Notes: generated from the sequence alone by a model not told the origin. Counted from the first letter of the stretch, positions 1 through 10,104 are shown. The stretch is DNA of 64,000 nucleotides from Blastochloris sulfoviridis (GCF_008630065.1 NZ_VWPL01000010.1:62001-126000); one strand, 5' to 3'. Numbers and translations: made by a program.

Positions 1-210
1 CCACTCCTTCGCATGGCCCTGGTTGTGCATGCCGAAGAACGCACGCGGGATTGGCGCCAGGGAGATTGACGACTGCGGGCTCGGCGCAGGTGGAGTCGGC
101 GCAGGTGGGGTCGGCGCTTGCGCCGCCGCCGGCATGCACGCCCAGGCGAGGAGAAGCGGAACGGTCCAGCGAAGCGTCGTCCAGCGAAGCGTCGTCCAGC
201 GAAGCGTCAT
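1..210 (-). CDS. Secreted glycoside-hydrolase-like protein, N-terminal part only (runs off the left edge)
   Basis: The reading frame starts at an ATG at 210 and is still open at base 1. It begins with three copies of a TTLRW pentapeptide, then a hydrophobic stretch ending PAAAQ, which looks like a Sec signal peptide. A Pro-rich linker of repeated PAPTP units follows, then AFFGMHNQGHAKEW. That last segment matches HYFGMHHNYALEW at the start of the mature region of the neighbouring glycoside-hydrolase-like protein, so the two are tandem paralogues. The start overlaps the stop of that gene by 4 bases (ATGA), which implies one operon and coupled translation. No catalytic region is visible, so the activity is inferred only from the paralogue. 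Confidence 0.72.
   Translation of the reverse strand, partial: MTLRWTTLRWTTLRWTVPLLLAWACMPAAAQAPTPPAPTPPAPSPQSSISLAPIPRAFFGMHNQGHAKEW
165..210 (-). repeat. 15-bp tandem repeat inside a signal-peptide coding region
   Basis: Three consecutive copies of a 15-base unit (GTCCAGCGAAGCGTC on the plus strand) lie in frame at the 5' end of the left-edge gene and encode the repeated TTLRW pentapeptides. Because the unit is a multiple of three, copy-number change would lengthen or shorten the N-region of the signal peptide without breaking the frame. Confidence 0.8.
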
Positions 211-2066
211 GGCGCCCCCGCAATGATGAATACCGGCGACAAGGTGAGCGGAACGCTGTTGCCGGACACCGGATGGAACGCTCCGGCCAGATCCTGATAC
301 TGGGTGTAGGCAGGATCGACCGTCAGCGTCGAGGTTGCACCGCTGCTGTCCCAGGCCAGGATGAGCGATGAATTGTCCGGCTTGCTATAGGTGCCGATCC
401 ACCGGGTGCCGTCATCGAAATGCGGCGAGCTCAGCCGCAGCGTGATGTCGAACGCCTGACCCGCGACCTGCTGAAACGCCACGACCGGGGCCAGAGAGGC
501 CGTCGCCGGATATCGCGTGGGCGTCATGAAGAGGTTGCGCTGCAGAGTGTGGTCGAGCGTCGTCGGCGGAACGGTCTGGGCACCGGAATAGGTCAGCGGT
601 CCGCCGGGAGAAAACTCATAGACGCCGACATGGACCTGGACATTGTCGAGCGACCCGCCGACCAGACGCTGGTTGAAGCTGCCGAACCACTGCTTGCCGA
701 GACTGGAGGCAATGACGCCCGCCTCCTCGAACAGAACATAGGTCAGGCCATTGTAGCTGGGCGTCCCCCACACCCGGACATCGACGTATCCCGACCCGGC
801 CTCGACCACGGCCGTGTTGACACCGGAGTCGGTCTTGTAGACGGACCAATGCGTGGGCATCGTGCCGGGCTGCCCGACGACGGCGCCCGAAGCCGTGGGA
901 TTGCGGATGGCATTGGCCATTTCCTGCCGCGCCACCGGCGAGACCGGCGTGGCACCATTGAAATGTGCGGCCATCAGACCATAAGCGACACCAGCCGGGT
1001 TGAGGGCGGTTCCTTGCAGATCGTCCGACCACTGCCACAACAAACCGGTGAGCCGGTTGTCATAGGCGTACCAATAGGATCGCTCGACTCCCCCGGCCTG
1101 CATCAGCATCGTCGCTTTGACGGCGTACTGGGCCATGAGATCCCAGTTCTTGACGGTCTGGGGATCAGCCACATCGTAAATTGTCGCATTTGGAATGTTG
1201 GTCCAAACACTGAGTCCGCCTTCGGTGTTCCACACCGCTTCGAGCCCGAAGGTGGCGGCAATGTTCTTGTACTTCTGGGGATCGATTATGCTCTGCTCCG
1301 CCATCAGCGGAAAAGCCTGCGGGTCGATCACACCCTGCGCAATCAGTGCTCCAGCATCGCCAAATGAAAAATCATAGCTTGGATAGGCATGAAAGGCGAC
1401 AATATCGGCGCAGGGATCGCCCGTGCTGCAAGCAGACAGGAAGTCGATCGTCCACTTGGCGCCGTCATAGGAGCCTCCCCAGGGCGCCGAATAAACCCCG
1501 GGCGTGACAATCTTGGCGCTGGGGTCCGCGGCCTTGATGATGCGGTAGGCGCGGCGGGCGAGATCGACCATGGTCGCCATATCGCCCCTCCACCAGCCCA
1601 GGTCATTAGGCTCGTTCCAAAGCTCCCAATATTTGATCCGTCCGGGCGCTCCCGGCGCGAGCCCCTCACGGACGTGCGCAACAATCGCGCTGACCCAAGT
1701 CTCCCAGGTCTGCATGTCCTTCGGCGGGTAACAGGTTCCATAATTCCCGTCCGGACAGTATACCCCCGGCTGGCTCGATGCCCAATTCGGCATATAGATG
1801 CCGAGATTGAACAATAGATCGGCATTGCGGGTTTCAAGAGCCGACAACAAGTTGTCGAGCTTTTGCCAGTTGTACGTACCCTCCGCCGGATTGATACCTC
1901 CCCAATTCGGGCCAACGATACTACGCCGCGAACCGACATGGAAAGTCGGCCACTCCAGGGCATAGTTGTGATGCATACCAAAATAGTGGGAGGGAATCGG
2001 TGATTGCGCCACCGCCGGAACAGGCAAGAGAGACAAACAGAACACAATCGATGCACGCAGATTCAT
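207..2066 (-). CDS. Secreted clan GH-A-like glycoside hydrolase
   Basis: A protein of about 619 residues that begins with a Sec signal peptide ending near PAVAQ. The start at 2066 is preceded by a strong GGAGG site; an in-frame ATG ten codons upstream lacks one. The region of residues 25-290 looks like a TIM-barrel hydrolase of clan GH-A. It has YWELWNEPN with the probable acid/base Glu near 152, as in GH39/GH5-type enzymes, and VWNTEGG with a probable nucleophile Glu near 282. The C-terminal 250 residues look beta-rich. It probably cleaves a polysaccharide outside the cytoplasm, but the substrate cannot be read from the sequence. It overlaps its truncated paralogue downstream by 4 bases. Confidence 0.75.
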   Translation of the reverse strand: MNLRASIVFCLSLLPVPAVAQSPIPSHYFGMHHNYALEWPTFHVGSRRSIVGPNWGGINPAEGTYNWQKLDNLLSALETRNADLLFNLGIYMPNWASSQPGVYCPDGNYGTCYPPKDMQTWETWVSAIVAHVREGLAPGAPGRIKYWELWNEPNDLGWWRGDMATMVDLARRAYRIIKAADPSAKIVTPGVYSAPWGGSYDGAKWTIDFLSACSTGDPCADIVAFHAYPSYDFSFGDAGALIAQGVIDPQAFPLMAEQSIIDPQKYKNIAATFGLEAVWNTEGGLSVWTNIPNATIYDVADPQTVKNWDLMAQYAVKATMLMQAGGVERSYWYAYDNRLTGLLWQWSDDLQGTALNPAGVAYGLMAAHFNGATPVSPVARQEMANAIRNPTASGAVVGQPGTMPTHWSVYKTDSGVNTAVVEAGSGYVDVRVWGTPSYNGLTYVLFEEAGVIASSLGKQWFGSFNQRLVGGSLDNVQVHVGVYEFSPGGPLTYSGAQTVPPTTLDHTLQRNLFMTPTRYPATASLAPVVAFQQVAGQAFDITLRLSSPHFDDGTRWIGTYSKPDNSSLILAWDSSGATSTLTVDPAYTQYQDLAGAFHPVSGNSVPLTLSPVFIIAGAP

Positions 2067-2300
2067 TGTACACCTCCGTGTAAATATTACGTTCAATCGG
2101 CGTTACTTGGCCGAATTGACGATATTTTCACATATGAATGAGATACATGACACGCGCTGCAACGAACCAAATACACAGGAGAACGTAGGCGAAGAGCTCA
2201 CACGCTCCCCCAAAGAAGAGGTATGAGACCACTTCCTTCGAGCGCATAAGACTTCGCGTGTTTGAACAATAGCCCGCGGCGATGTCCGGCGGATGACACC

Positions 2301-2391
2301 CCTAGAGCATTTCCCGCAAAAGTGGATACCGGTTTTGCGAAAGAAAATGCGACAAGCCAGAAACTTAGAGCGGCTTTCGTGGATCGGGATC
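2301..2391 (+). repeat. Dispersed repeat, family A
   Basis: A copy of an interspersed element with the core CCGCAAAAGTGG, then ACCGGTTTTGCG and an AAAATGCG motif, framed by TAGAGC boxes. Similar copies lie at 8723-8830, 19868-19974 (inverted), 22309-22433 (inverted) and 39990-40045. Elements of this kind are common in Hyphomicrobiales intergenic regions. No function is established from the sequence. The rest of the spacer 2067-2651 shows no convincing gene. Confidence 0.75.
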
Positions 2392-2424
2392 TGTGGAACC
2401 AGGCGCCATGGCCGGAACAATCCC

Positions 2425-2541
2425 GGTCATCGCCGGGCTTGTCCCGGCGATCCCGACACCCTGGTCACCCCGCCCGCCGCCCTCTTGTCCGACACCGCCG
2501 CGGTCCGATCGAGATCGCCGGGACAAGCCCGGCGATGACCA
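2425..2541. repeat. Inverted repeat with long arms (REP-like)
   Basis: Arms of about 27 bases, built on TCATCGCCGGGCTTGTCCC on the left and its complement on the right, flank roughly 60 bases. This resembles REP-type elements in which 'cgggacaagcccgg' palindromes face each other. It lies downstream of scpB, which is transcribed toward it, and could act as a transcript 3' end. Confidence 0.65.
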
Positions 2542-2651
2542 CGGCGACAGCGCGCAAGCATGCCGTGACAAGCACACCACAAGCACAGCATGCCCGGTTC
2601 GCCCTCGTGCAAAGGCAGCCGCGTCATGGCGCGGCGATACAGCCGCGGCCC

Positions 2652-3446
2652 TCAGGGCGCCGGCGCTGTCCCGGCCTCGCCGTCGTCGCTCTCGCCGTCG
2701 TCTCCGGCCTCGGCCTCGGGTTCGCGCGGCAGCATGCCGAGGTCGAGCTCGGCGGCCTCGCTGCCGTCCAGCGGATCCTCGTCCGGCCGCAGCGCCGGAT
2801 CGTCGGAGGGCACCGGCACGGTGAAGCTGGCCGGCAGGCGGGCATCGAGGAAGCCCGCCCCCTTCAGCTCCTCCAGGCCCGGCAGGTCGCCGATCGACTC
2901 CAGGCCGAAATGGATCAGGAAGGTTTCCGTCGTGCCATAGGTCACCGGCCGGCCGGGGGTGCGCCGCCGGCCGCGCAGCCGCACCCAGCCGGTCTCCATC
3001 AGCACGTCGAGCGTGCCCTTGCTGGTCGAGACGCCGCGGACCTCCTCGATCTCGGCGCGGGTGACCGGCTGGTGATAGGCGATGATGGCCAGCGTCTCCA
3101 GCGCCGCCCGCGACAGCTTCCGGGGCTCCGGCGCGCCGCGCGACAGCAGGTAGCCGAGGTCCGGCGCGGTGCGGAACATCCATTTGCCGGCCACCCGCAC
3201 CAGATGGACGCCCCGCGTGGCGTAGTCCTCGGCCAGCCGCGCCAGCAGCCCCGGCACGTCGGCGCCCGCCGGCAGGCGCTCGGCCAGCGCCGCCTCGGCC
3301 ACCGGCTCGGACGCGGCGAACAGCAGCGCTTCCAGGATGCGCAGCGATTGCTCGCGCGGCGCCGGCCCGGTTGCTTCGGCGGCGGTCTCGTCGTCGTCGG
3401 TCGTCAAGGCTGTCGATACCATTCGCTGCACGGCCGGCCCCGTCAT
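2652..3446 (-). CDS. scpB: Segregation and condensation protein B
   Basis: ScpB is the winged-helix kleisin partner of the Smc-ScpAB complex, which organises and separates chromosomes. The 264-residue product has the family's paired winged-helix pattern, including LEALLFAASEPV near residue 35 and a conserved LETLAIIAYHQPVTRAEIE segment. The C-terminal 60 residues are acidic and poorly conserved. The start chosen at 3446 overlaps the scpA stop as ATGA; an ATG at 3422 is an alternative. scpA lies immediately upstream in the same operon, which supports the assignment. Confidence 0.93.
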   Translation of the reverse strand: MTGPAVQRMVSTALTTDDDETAAEATGPAPREQSLRILEALLFAASEPVAEAALAERLPAGADVPGLLARLAEDYATRGVHLVRVAGKWMFRTAPDLGYLLSRGAPEPRKLSRAALETLAIIAYHQPVTRAEIEEVRGVSTSKGTLDVLMETGWVRLRGRRRTPGRPVTYGTTETFLIHFGLESIGDLPGLEELKGAGFLDARLPASFTVPVPSDDPALRPDEDPLDGSEAAELDLGMLPREPEAEAGDDGESDDGEAGTAPAP

Positions 3447-4252
3447 GGCGTATCCGCCGGGCGCCGCCGCACCCACACCGGGGCGAACGGGCGCTCCTGC
3501 GCGATGTCGATGGCGCCCTCGCGCACCAGCTCCAGGCTGGCGGCGAGGCTCGACGCCCGCACCGTCGCCCGCGCCTCGGGCGCCACGGTCCACTGGATCA
3601 GGTATGCGTCGAGGCAGGTCCAATCCTCCGCCACCCCGGCGAGGCGCTGCAGCAGCCCGCGCGCCTCGGCCAGCGACCACACCTGCCGCTTGGCCACGGT
3701 GACGCGGGCCTGCACCCGCTTCTGCCGCTCGGCGGCATAGGCCGCGAGCAGGTCGTAGAGCGTGGCGGTGAAGCCGGGCTTGGGCGTCACCATCGGCTCG
3801 GGCAGGCCGCGCGCGAACACCTCGTGGCCCAGCCGGTCGCGGGTGGCGAGGCTCGCCGCCGCGGCGCGGATCGCCTCCAGCCGCTTCAGCCGCAGCGCCA
3901 GGCCCGCGGCCATGTCCTCGGCGCTCGGCTCCTCGCCCTTGGGCGGCTCGGGCAGCAGCAGGCGCGACTTGAGATAAGCCAGCCACGCCGCCATCACCAG
4001 ATAGTCGGCAGCCAGCTCGATGCGGAGCTGGCGCGCCCGCTCGACGAAGCCGAGATACTGGTTGGCCAGCGCCAGGATGGAGATCTTGGCCAGATCCACC
4101 TTCTGGGTGCGGGCGAGACTGAGCAGCAGGTCGAGCGGACCCTCGAAGCCGTCGACCTCGACGACGAGCGCCGCCTCCCCGTCCGCATCCACGGCCGGCG
4201 GGCTCTCGAACTCGGCATCGAGCGTCGTCAAATCAGGTCTCCGCGCCGCCAT
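3443..4252 (-). CDS. scpA: Segregation and condensation protein A
   Basis: ScpA is the kleisin subunit bridging Smc heads. The 269-residue protein carries the diagnostic N-terminal segment FEGPLDLLLSLARTQKVDL followed by the helix with YLVMAAWLAYLKSRLLLP. Its start lies inside the end of nagZ (20-base overlap) and its stop overlaps scpB, giving a tight nagZ-scpA-scpB operon. That order is common in Hyphomicrobiales, where tat genes often follow; none is seen here. Confidence 0.93.
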   Translation of the reverse strand: MAARRPDLTTLDAEFESPPAVDADGEAALVVEVDGFEGPLDLLLSLARTQKVDLAKISILALANQYLGFVERARQLRIELAADYLVMAAWLAYLKSRLLLPEPPKGEEPSAEDMAAGLALRLKRLEAIRAAAASLATRDRLGHEVFARGLPEPMVTPKPGFTATLYDLLAAYAAERQKRVQARVTVAKRQVWSLAEARGLLQRLAGVAEDWTCLDAYLIQWTVAPEARATVRASSLAASLELVREGAIDIAQERPFAPVWVRRRPADTP

Positions 4253-5264
4253 CTCCCCCGGCCATCATAGCCGAGAATGCCGCGCGTGCGCCGCCCGCGT
4301 CGAACGGCGCAGGCGGTCTTGCACAGGCCAGTGCGCGCGCCGCCCGCTCGCCCGCCCGCCCGGCAAGCGGCGGCGCGGCGGCCGCCACCTCCGCCATCTC
4401 CGCCATCTCGCCATTGCAGTGCAAAACGATGTCGCAGCCGGCCTCAATGGACGCCTGCACCCGGTCGCGGAAGCTGCCGCCGAGCGCCTTCATCGACAGA
4501 TCGTCGGTGACCAGGAGGCCGTCGAAGCCGATCGTGCCGCGCACCACCTCGCCGATCACCCTGGGCGAGGTCGTCGCCGGTGCATCCGGGTCGATGTCGG
4601 CATAGACGACATGCGCGGTCATCGCCATCGGCAGGTCGGCAAGCTTGCGGAAGGCCGCGAAATCGGTCGCCTCCAGGGTGGCGCGCGCCACCGTCACCAC
4701 CGGCAGTTCGAGGTGGCTGTCGGCGCTGGCGCGACCGTGGCCGGGAATGTGCTTGACGATCGGCAGCACCCCGCCCTCGATCAGGCCATCGGCCGCGGCG
4801 CGGGCCAGGGTCGCCACCGTTTCGGGATCGGAGCCGTACGCGCGGTCGCCGATCACCGCGTGGGTCTCGGGCAGCGAGAGATCGGCGCACGGCACGCAGT
4901 CGACGCTGATGCCGAGGTCGGCGAGATCGGCGGCGATCAGCCGCGCACCGAGCCGCGCCGCCGCCGCAGCGTCGTCCGGCGCCGCCGCAAAGCGCCGTCC
5001 GAACGCCGCAGCGGGGGGATAGACCGGCCAGTGCGGCGGCCTCAAACGCGCCACCCGCCCGCCTTCCTGGTCGATCAGCACCGGCGCATCCGCCCGCCCG
5101 ACCGCCTCGCGCAGCTCGCCGACCAGCGCGCGAACCTGATTCGGCGTCTCAATATTCCGGGCGAACAGGATGAATCCCCACGGCTTTGCGTCGCGGAAGA
5201 ACTCCCGCTCCGGCGCCGTGAGGCGGCAGCCGGCGAGACCGGCGATGAAGGCGCGCGCAGGCAT
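4233..5264 (-). CDS. nagZ: Beta-N-acetylhexosaminidase, GH3 family
   Basis: NagZ removes N-acetylglucosamine from muropeptides in the cytoplasm during peptidoglycan recycling. The 343-residue length fits the family. The signature KHIPGHGRASADSHLELP (near residues 168-186) carries the Asp/His pair of the flexible catalytic loop, and VTDDLSMKAL contains the presumed Asp nucleophile. An early LIDQEGGRVARL motif is also typical. It heads the overlapping nagZ-scpA-scpB group and follows the SPOR protein gene by about 90 bases, so it may belong to the same transcript. Confidence 0.93.
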   Translation of the reverse strand: MPARAFIAGLAGCRLTAPEREFFRDAKPWGFILFARNIETPNQVRALVGELREAVGRADAPVLIDQEGGRVARLRPPHWPVYPPAAAFGRRFAAAPDDAAAAARLGARLIAADLADLGISVDCVPCADLSLPETHAVIGDRAYGSDPETVATLARAAADGLIEGGVLPIVKHIPGHGRASADSHLELPVVTVARATLEATDFAAFRKLADLPMAMTAHVVYADIDPDAPATTSPRVIGEVVRGTIGFDGLLVTDDLSMKALGGSFRDRVQASIEAGCDIVLHCNGEMAEMAEVAAAAPPLAGRAGERAARALACARPPAPFDAGGARAAFSAMMAGGDGGAET

Positions 5265-5358
5265 CGATCAGATCCGGATGGAACAAACAAGGGAGTTCCG
5301 GGACCACCCCATGGCGGTCCCGGCTACAGGATCAAAGCGACATAGGCGAAGCAATTCG

Positions 5359-6846
5359 TCAGTTGCGCTGCTGCACGATGCAGTCGCCGCCGGCCGAGCG
5401 CAAATTGCTGCACAGGTCGTTGGCTTGGTCTCGCGTGGCAAACGGGCCGATATGGGCGCGGTAGAACGTGCCGCGGTCACCCAGATTGACCTTGCGCACG
5501 CTGGTCGGCTGCCCTGCCAGGACGTCGCTATACTTGCTCTGCACGGAGCGCAGCGCCGCCTGGGCTTCGGCCTGCGAACGGGCAGCCGACACCTGCACCA
5601 CGAACCCGCCATTGGCGGGAATCGCGGCCGTGCGCTGCGGCTGGACCGGCGCCGGCGTGACCGGACGCGGGGTCGGCGGCTGCGGCTGCACCGCCATCGG
5701 CTGAACGGGCGCGACCTGGACCGGCGCCGCCGGTGCCACCGGCGTAGTGATCGGCCGGGCCGGCGTGGCGGTGGCGACGGGGCCCGGCGCGCTCGGCACC
5801 AAGGTTCCGTCGGCGCGCACGGTCATCGTACGGACCTTGCGCGGCTCGTTGACGGCGGGATCGACGCCGCCCGGCAGCACCACGCGCGGCTGGCCGGGAC
5901 GTCCCAGTTCCACCGGCTGCTCCTCCCGCGACACCAGATTCTCGTTGCCGGAGCTGGCGGCGCCCCCGACCCGGTCATAGATCAGCTTCTGATTGATCGA
6001 ATCTTGCGTCCCGGACGGCGCCACCTTGTTCGGGCCCGCCTCCGCCTTGATCGTCGGCGGTTCGCCGCCGCCGACCAGCGCGCGATAGCCGAACACGGCG
6101 CCGGTTCCCACCGCCGCCAGGCCGATGACACTGCCGACCAGCATGATTATCAGACGCGAGCGGCTGCGCTGGGGCAGTTCACCGAGCCCCTCCCCGTGCG
6201 GCGGCATGTTGCCGTCCTCGGAGTAATAGGGATCGTAGGCCGGCTCCTCGGCCCCGTAGTCGCGATCGTACTCGGCGACGTCCTCGTGCCGGCGGTACGG
6301 ATCCTCGCGGTAATAGCTCGCCTCGGCCGCAGCCTGGCGCGGCGCGGGCGCTACGGGCGCCGAATAGGCCGGGGTGGACGGCGTGTAGGCCGGCGCAGCG
6401 CTCATGTCGGGGGCGGCCGGCGCACTCCTCTCCTGGGTGGCGTAGGCACCGGCACCCTGGCCGGCGGCCTTCGCGCCCGCACCATACGCTTGGCTACCCG
6501 CGCCATAGTCGTAGCGCTCGTACTCGCTCCGGCCAGAGTCGGGCTTGGCATAGTCGGGCCTGGAATAATCGGGTCTGGCGGCCTCGGTCTTGCCGAGCAC
6601 CTGCGACGGGCGCGACAGCCGCTCGAACGCCTGTGCGGCGGCGGCAGCCGCCCGCGACGGCTCCTCCGCCACCGGCGGCGGCGCGGGTTCCGTCTTGTCG
6701 AAATCCTTGAACGGATCTTCCTGTCCGATCAGCCGGGCGAGTTCGGCCAACGGATCCTCGACGCGGTCCGGCCGGCCCGTTCCCGAGCCGGCGCGTTGCG
6801 CATCGTCATGGCCTTCGGCCGGATAGCGATAGCGAGATTCGGCCAT
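5359..6846 (-). CDS. SPOR-domain inner-membrane protein
   Basis: The product (about 495 residues) has an acidic, Tyr/Pro-rich cytoplasmic N-terminus of about 245 residues. One transmembrane helix follows (LIIMLVGSVIGLAAVGTGAVFGY), then a long Pro/Ala-rich periplasmic linker, and a C-terminal SPOR domain in the last 75 residues, beginning near GGFVVQVSAARSQAEAQ. SPOR domains bind denuded glycan strands at division sites, so a role in septation is likely. The start at 6846 (MAESRYRYP) has an upstream GAAGGG; an ATG at 6879 is an alternative. It lies between argS and nagZ in the same orientation. Confidence 0.85.
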   Translation of the reverse strand: MAESRYRYPAEGHDDAQRAGSGTGRPDRVEDPLAELARLIGQEDPFKDFDKTEPAPPPVAEEPSRAAAAAAQAFERLSRPSQVLGKTEAARPDYSRPDYAKPDSGRSEYERYDYGAGSQAYGAGAKAAGQGAGAYATQERSAPAAPDMSAAPAYTPSTPAYSAPVAPAPRQAAAEASYYREDPYRRHEDVAEYDRDYGAEEPAYDPYYSEDGNMPPHGEGLGELPQRSRSRLIIMLVGSVIGLAAVGTGAVFGYRALVGGGEPPTIKAEAGPNKVAPSGTQDSINQKLIYDRVGGAASSGNENLVSREEQPVELGRPGQPRVVLPGGVDPAVNEPRKVRTMTVRADGTLVPSAPGPVATATPARPITTPVAPAAPVQVAPVQPMAVQPQPPTPRPVTPAPVQPQRTAAIPANGGFVVQVSAARSQAEAQAALRSVQSKYSDVLAGQPTSVRKVNLGDRGTFYRAHIGPFATRDQANDLCSNLRSAGGDCIVQQRN

Positions 6847-6929
6847 ATGCACGCGACCCTTCTCTCCCGGCATCCGCACCCTCGGTCTCGCGACAGGCGC
6901 AAGAACAGATACGAAGGCCGGACCGTCGA

Positions 6930-8690
6930 TCAGCGCATCTCCTCGACAGGCTCGACACCGAGGATTTGCAGGCCGGCACCGAGAACCGCGACCACACCTC
7001 GGACGAGCGCCAAGCGCGCCCCTGTTATTAAGGTATCATTTTCAATAATAAAGCGTAAATGTGGCGTGTCCTTGCCTTTGTTCCATTGGGCGTGCAAGGC
7101 GCTGGCCAGATCGTACAGATAGAACGCTATACGATGCGGCTCGTGATGCATAGCCGCCTGCTCGACGATGCGCGGCCAGATCGCGATCTGCTTGATGATG
7201 TCGATCTCACCAGAATCGGTGAGTTTGCTCAAGTCGACTCCACTCATACCCTGCGGCGAAACATCCAGCGACGGCATTGCTGCCTGGGTATTACGAAAAA
7301 CCGAGTAGCAGCGCGCGTTGGCATACTGGACATAAAAGACAGGGTTGTCGCGCGACTGCTCGATCACCTTGGCCAGATCGAAATCCAGCACCGCATCATT
7401 CTTGCGGTATAGCATCATGAAGCGGACGGCATCCCGCCCAACCTCATCGACGACCTCGCGCAACGTAACGAAATCACCGGAGCGCTTCGACATCCGTACC
7501 GGCTCACCGCCGCGGAACAGCCGCACGAGCTGGCACAACTTGACGTCGAGCGACGCCTTCCCGCCGGTGATCGCCGCCACGGCCGCCTGCATGCGCTTGA
7601 CGTAGCCGCCATGGTCGGCGCCCCACACATCCACCAGATCGGCGAAGCCGCGGGTGAACTTGTCGTAGTGGTAGGCGATGTCGGATGCGAAATAAGTGTA
7701 GCTGCCATCCGACTTCTTCAAGGGGCGGTCGACATCGTCGCCGAACGCGGTGGAGCGGAACAGGGTCTGTTCCCGGTCCTCCCAGTCCTCGGGCGGCGCG
7801 CCCTTGGGCGGCGGCAGCCGGCCCTGATAGATGTGCCCGGCGCTCTCCAGCGCGGCGATGGCCTCGGCCACCCGGTCGGTGGCGCCGGTGGTCAGCGTCC
7901 GCTCCGAGAAGAACACGTCATGGCGGATGTTGAGGGCAGCGAGATCCTCGCGGATCGCCGCCATCATGGCGTCGATGGTCTCGGCCCGCACGATCGGCAG
8001 CCACTCGGCCTCCGGCAGATCGCGCAGCGCGGTGCCGTGGCCGGCTGCCAGCGCCTGGCCGACCGGCACCAGATAGTCGCCGGGATAAAGCCCTTCGGGG
8101 ATCGCGCCGATGTCCTCGCCCAGCGCCTCGCGGTAGCGCAGGAAGGCCGAGCGCGCCAGCACGTCGACCTGGGCGCCGGCATCGTTGATGTAATATTCGC
8201 GGGTCACGTCATAACCCACGAATTCCATGAGGCTTGCCAGCGCGTCGCCGAACACCGCGCCGCGGCAATGGCCGACATGCATCGGCCCGGTCGGATTGGC
8301 CGACACGTATTCGACATTGACCTTGTGGCCACGGCCGAGATCGGCGGCGCCGAACCGCGTGCCGGCCGCCACCGCCGCCGCCAGCACCTCCGGCCAGATC
8401 GCCGGTGCCAGCGTCAGATTGATGAAGCCGGGCCCGGCCACGTCGACCTTGGCGACGTGCGGCGCCTTGCGCAGTTCCTCCGCCAGCCTCTCGGCGAGGT
8501 CGCGCGGCTTGGCCTTGGCCTCCTTCGCCAGCACCATCGCGGCGTTGGTGGCGAGATCGCCATGACTGGGGTCGCGCGGCGGCTCCACCACCACGCGGTC
8601 GAGGTCGAGCCCGACCGGGAGGAAGCCCTGGTCGGCGAGCGCGCGGACGGCAGCCCGCACATGATCGGCATAGGACGCGAAGATGTTCAT
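6930..8690 (-). CDS. argS: Arginyl-tRNA synthetase
   Basis: A class I aminoacyl-tRNA synthetase charging tRNA-Arg. The 586-residue product begins with the Arg-tRNA synthetase N-terminal domain. It has [19 protein letters not shown], containing the HIGH-type motif (HVGH), a KMSKS-like [11 protein letters not shown], and the C-terminal DALR anticodon-binding domain. The C-terminal part carries slightly more AT-rich codons (around 7000-7300) than the rest. It precedes the SPOR gene by about 80 bases and is separated from dgt by a family A repeat. Confidence 0.96.
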   Translation of the reverse strand: MNIFASYADHVRAAVRALADQGFLPVGLDLDRVVVEPPRDPSHGDLATNAAMVLAKEAKAKPRDLAERLAEELRKAPHVAKVDVAGPGFINLTLAPAIWPEVLAAAVAAGTRFGAADLGRGHKVNVEYVSANPTGPMHVGHCRGAVFGDALASLMEFVGYDVTREYYINDAGAQVDVLARSAFLRYREALGEDIGAIPEGLYPGDYLVPVGQALAAGHGTALRDLPEAEWLPIVRAETIDAMMAAIREDLAALNIRHDVFFSERTLTTGATDRVAEAIAALESAGHIYQGRLPPPKGAPPEDWEDREQTLFRSTAFGDDVDRPLKKSDGSYTYFASDIAYHYDKFTRGFADLVDVWGADHGGYVKRMQAAVAAITGGKASLDVKLCQLVRLFRGGEPVRMSKRSGDFVTLREVVDEVGRDAVRFMMLYRKNDAVLDFDLAKVIEQSRDNPVFYVQYANARCYSVFRNTQAAMPSLDVSPQGMSGVDLSKLTDSGEIDIIKQIAIWPRIVEQAAMHHEPHRIAFYLYDLASALHAQWNKGKDTPHLRFIIENDTLITGARLALVRGVVAVLGAGLQILGVEPVEEMR

Positions 8691-8722
8691 GGGAGCTTCG
8701 GTATCGGAAAATGACGGTGGCG

Positions 8723-8830
8723 CCTAGAGCGTTTTCCGCAAAAGCGGGAACCGATTTTGCGTAATAAAACGCGATATATCAAAAGCTTAGAGCGCCAGAC
8801 CTGACGCGCTCAGATCGGATCGCGCTCTAA
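8723..8830 (+). repeat. Dispersed repeat, family A
   Basis: A copy of the CCGCAAAAGCGGGAACCGAT element, framed by TAGAGC boxes at both ends (CTAGAGCG at 8724 and GCGCTCTAA near 8830). It occupies essentially the whole argS-dgt spacer, so the dgt stop lies at its edge. Confidence 0.75.
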
Positions 8831-10005
8831 CGCAAGTCGGGGGTCGAGTCAAAGAAGCGGGCGTGCTCGACCATCAGGAACCGGTCGGTCATGCCGGCGA
8901 TGTAGTCGGCGACGCGCCGTTTCAGCCGGCCCTCCTCCGCCCCCGCCAGCCCGCGCCGCCACTCCTCGGGCATGTCCTGCGGATTGGCGGCGAGATGGCC
9001 GAACAGCTCGCGCACCGCGCCGCGCGCCGCCGCCATCGCCTGCTCCACCCGATGGTGGCGGTACATGCGCGGAAACAGGAACGCCTTGATCGCCCGCTCC
9101 GCCGCCGCCATCGCCGCAGAGAAGCCGACCGCCGACCGGCCCGCGGCCCGCACCGCCGCAGCCGAATCGGGCGCGATCCCGGCGATCCGGCGGCCGGTCT
9201 CGGCCACGACATCGCCGACCAGCTCGGTGATCAGCCGCCGCTCCAGCTCGTGGACGCGCCGGCTGCGCTCCAGGCCGGGATAGTCGCGGTCGATGCCGGC
9301 GAAGATCCGCGCCAGCAGCGGCACCTCCAGCAGGTCGTCGGGGTCGAACAGCCTGGCGCGCAGGCCGTCATCGATGTCGTGGGTGTCGTAGGCGATGTCG
9401 TCGGCGACCGCGACCGCCTGGGCCTCGGCCGACGCGAAGCTCGCAAGCTCCAGATCCTGCAGCGCCTGATATTCGGCGATCGCCAGCGGAATGGCGCTGC
9501 CGGGCGCCAGCGGACCATTGTGCTTGACCACCCCCTCCAGGGTTTCCCAGGTGAGGTTCAGCCCGTCGAAGGTCGGATAGCGCCGCTCCAGCCGGGTGAC
9601 GACGCGCAGCGACTGGGCATTGTGGTCGAAGCCGCCCCAGGGCGCCATCAGCGCGTCGAGCTCGCGCTCGCCGGCATGACCGAACGGGGTGTGGCCGAGG
9701 TCGTGCGCCAGCGCCAGCGCCTCGGCCAGATCCTCGTCGAGACCGAGCGCGCGCGCCAGCGAGCGGGCGATCTGCACCACCTCGATGGTGTGGGTCAGGC
9801 GGGTGCGGAAATGGTCGCCCTCGTCGAACACGAACACCTGGGTCTTGTGCTTGAGCCGCCGGAATGCGGTGGAATGGATGATCCGGTCGGCATCGCGCCG
9901 GAACGGCGAGCGCGGCGGGCTCTCCGGTTCGGCGTGCAGACGCCCGCGGCTGCGGGCGGGGTCGCTCGCATAGCGGGCGCGCGGAACGGGGGTATCGACG
10001 GCCAT
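8827..10005 (-). CDS. dgt: Deoxyguanosinetriphosphate triphosphohydrolase-like protein (HD domain)
   Basis: A dNTP triphosphohydrolase of the HD superfamily, producing a deoxynucleoside and triphosphate. In the 392-residue product the metal-binding HD pattern is visible as [17 protein letters not shown] and [17 protein letters not shown], with further Asp in [16 protein letters not shown]. The short form (about 400 residues) is the usual alphaproteobacterial 'dGTPase-like' type. The start at 10005 ([15 protein letters not shown]) has AAGG upstream; 15 codons of open frame further upstream are judged non-coding. It is divergent from the ErpA-type gene. Confidence 0.92.
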   Translation of the reverse strand: MAVDTPVPRARYASDPARSRGRLHAEPESPPRSPFRRDADRIIHSTAFRRLKHKTQVFVFDEGDHFRTRLTHTIEVVQIARSLARALGLDEDLAEALALAHDLGHTPFGHAGERELDALMAPWGGFDHNAQSLRVVTRLERRYPTFDGLNLTWETLEGVVKHNGPLAPGSAIPLAIAEYQALQDLELASFASAEAQAVAVADDIAYDTHDIDDGLRARLFDPDDLLEVPLLARIFAGIDRDYPGLERSRRVHELERRLITELVGDVVAETGRRIAGIAPDSAAAVRAAGRSAVGFSAAMAAAERAIKAFLFPRMYRHHRVEQAMAAARGAVRELFGHLAANPQDMPEEWRRGLAGAEEGRLKRRVADYIAGMTDRFLMVEHARFFDSTPDLR

Positions 10006-10104
10006 GGCAGCCTTGCGGATGAAGAGGGTTTGACAGCGTCGCCGCCGCACTTACCTTCAGGCTTCAAGAGGTTGCAACGGCCTCGCGACAGGAACCGCTT
10101 CATC

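Noticed and set aside
2652-3986. A longer 444-codon version of scpB reading back into scpA
   Set aside because: The extra N-terminal 180 residues are an off-frame reading of scpA; the ScpB family N-terminus and the ATGA overlap place the start at 3446.
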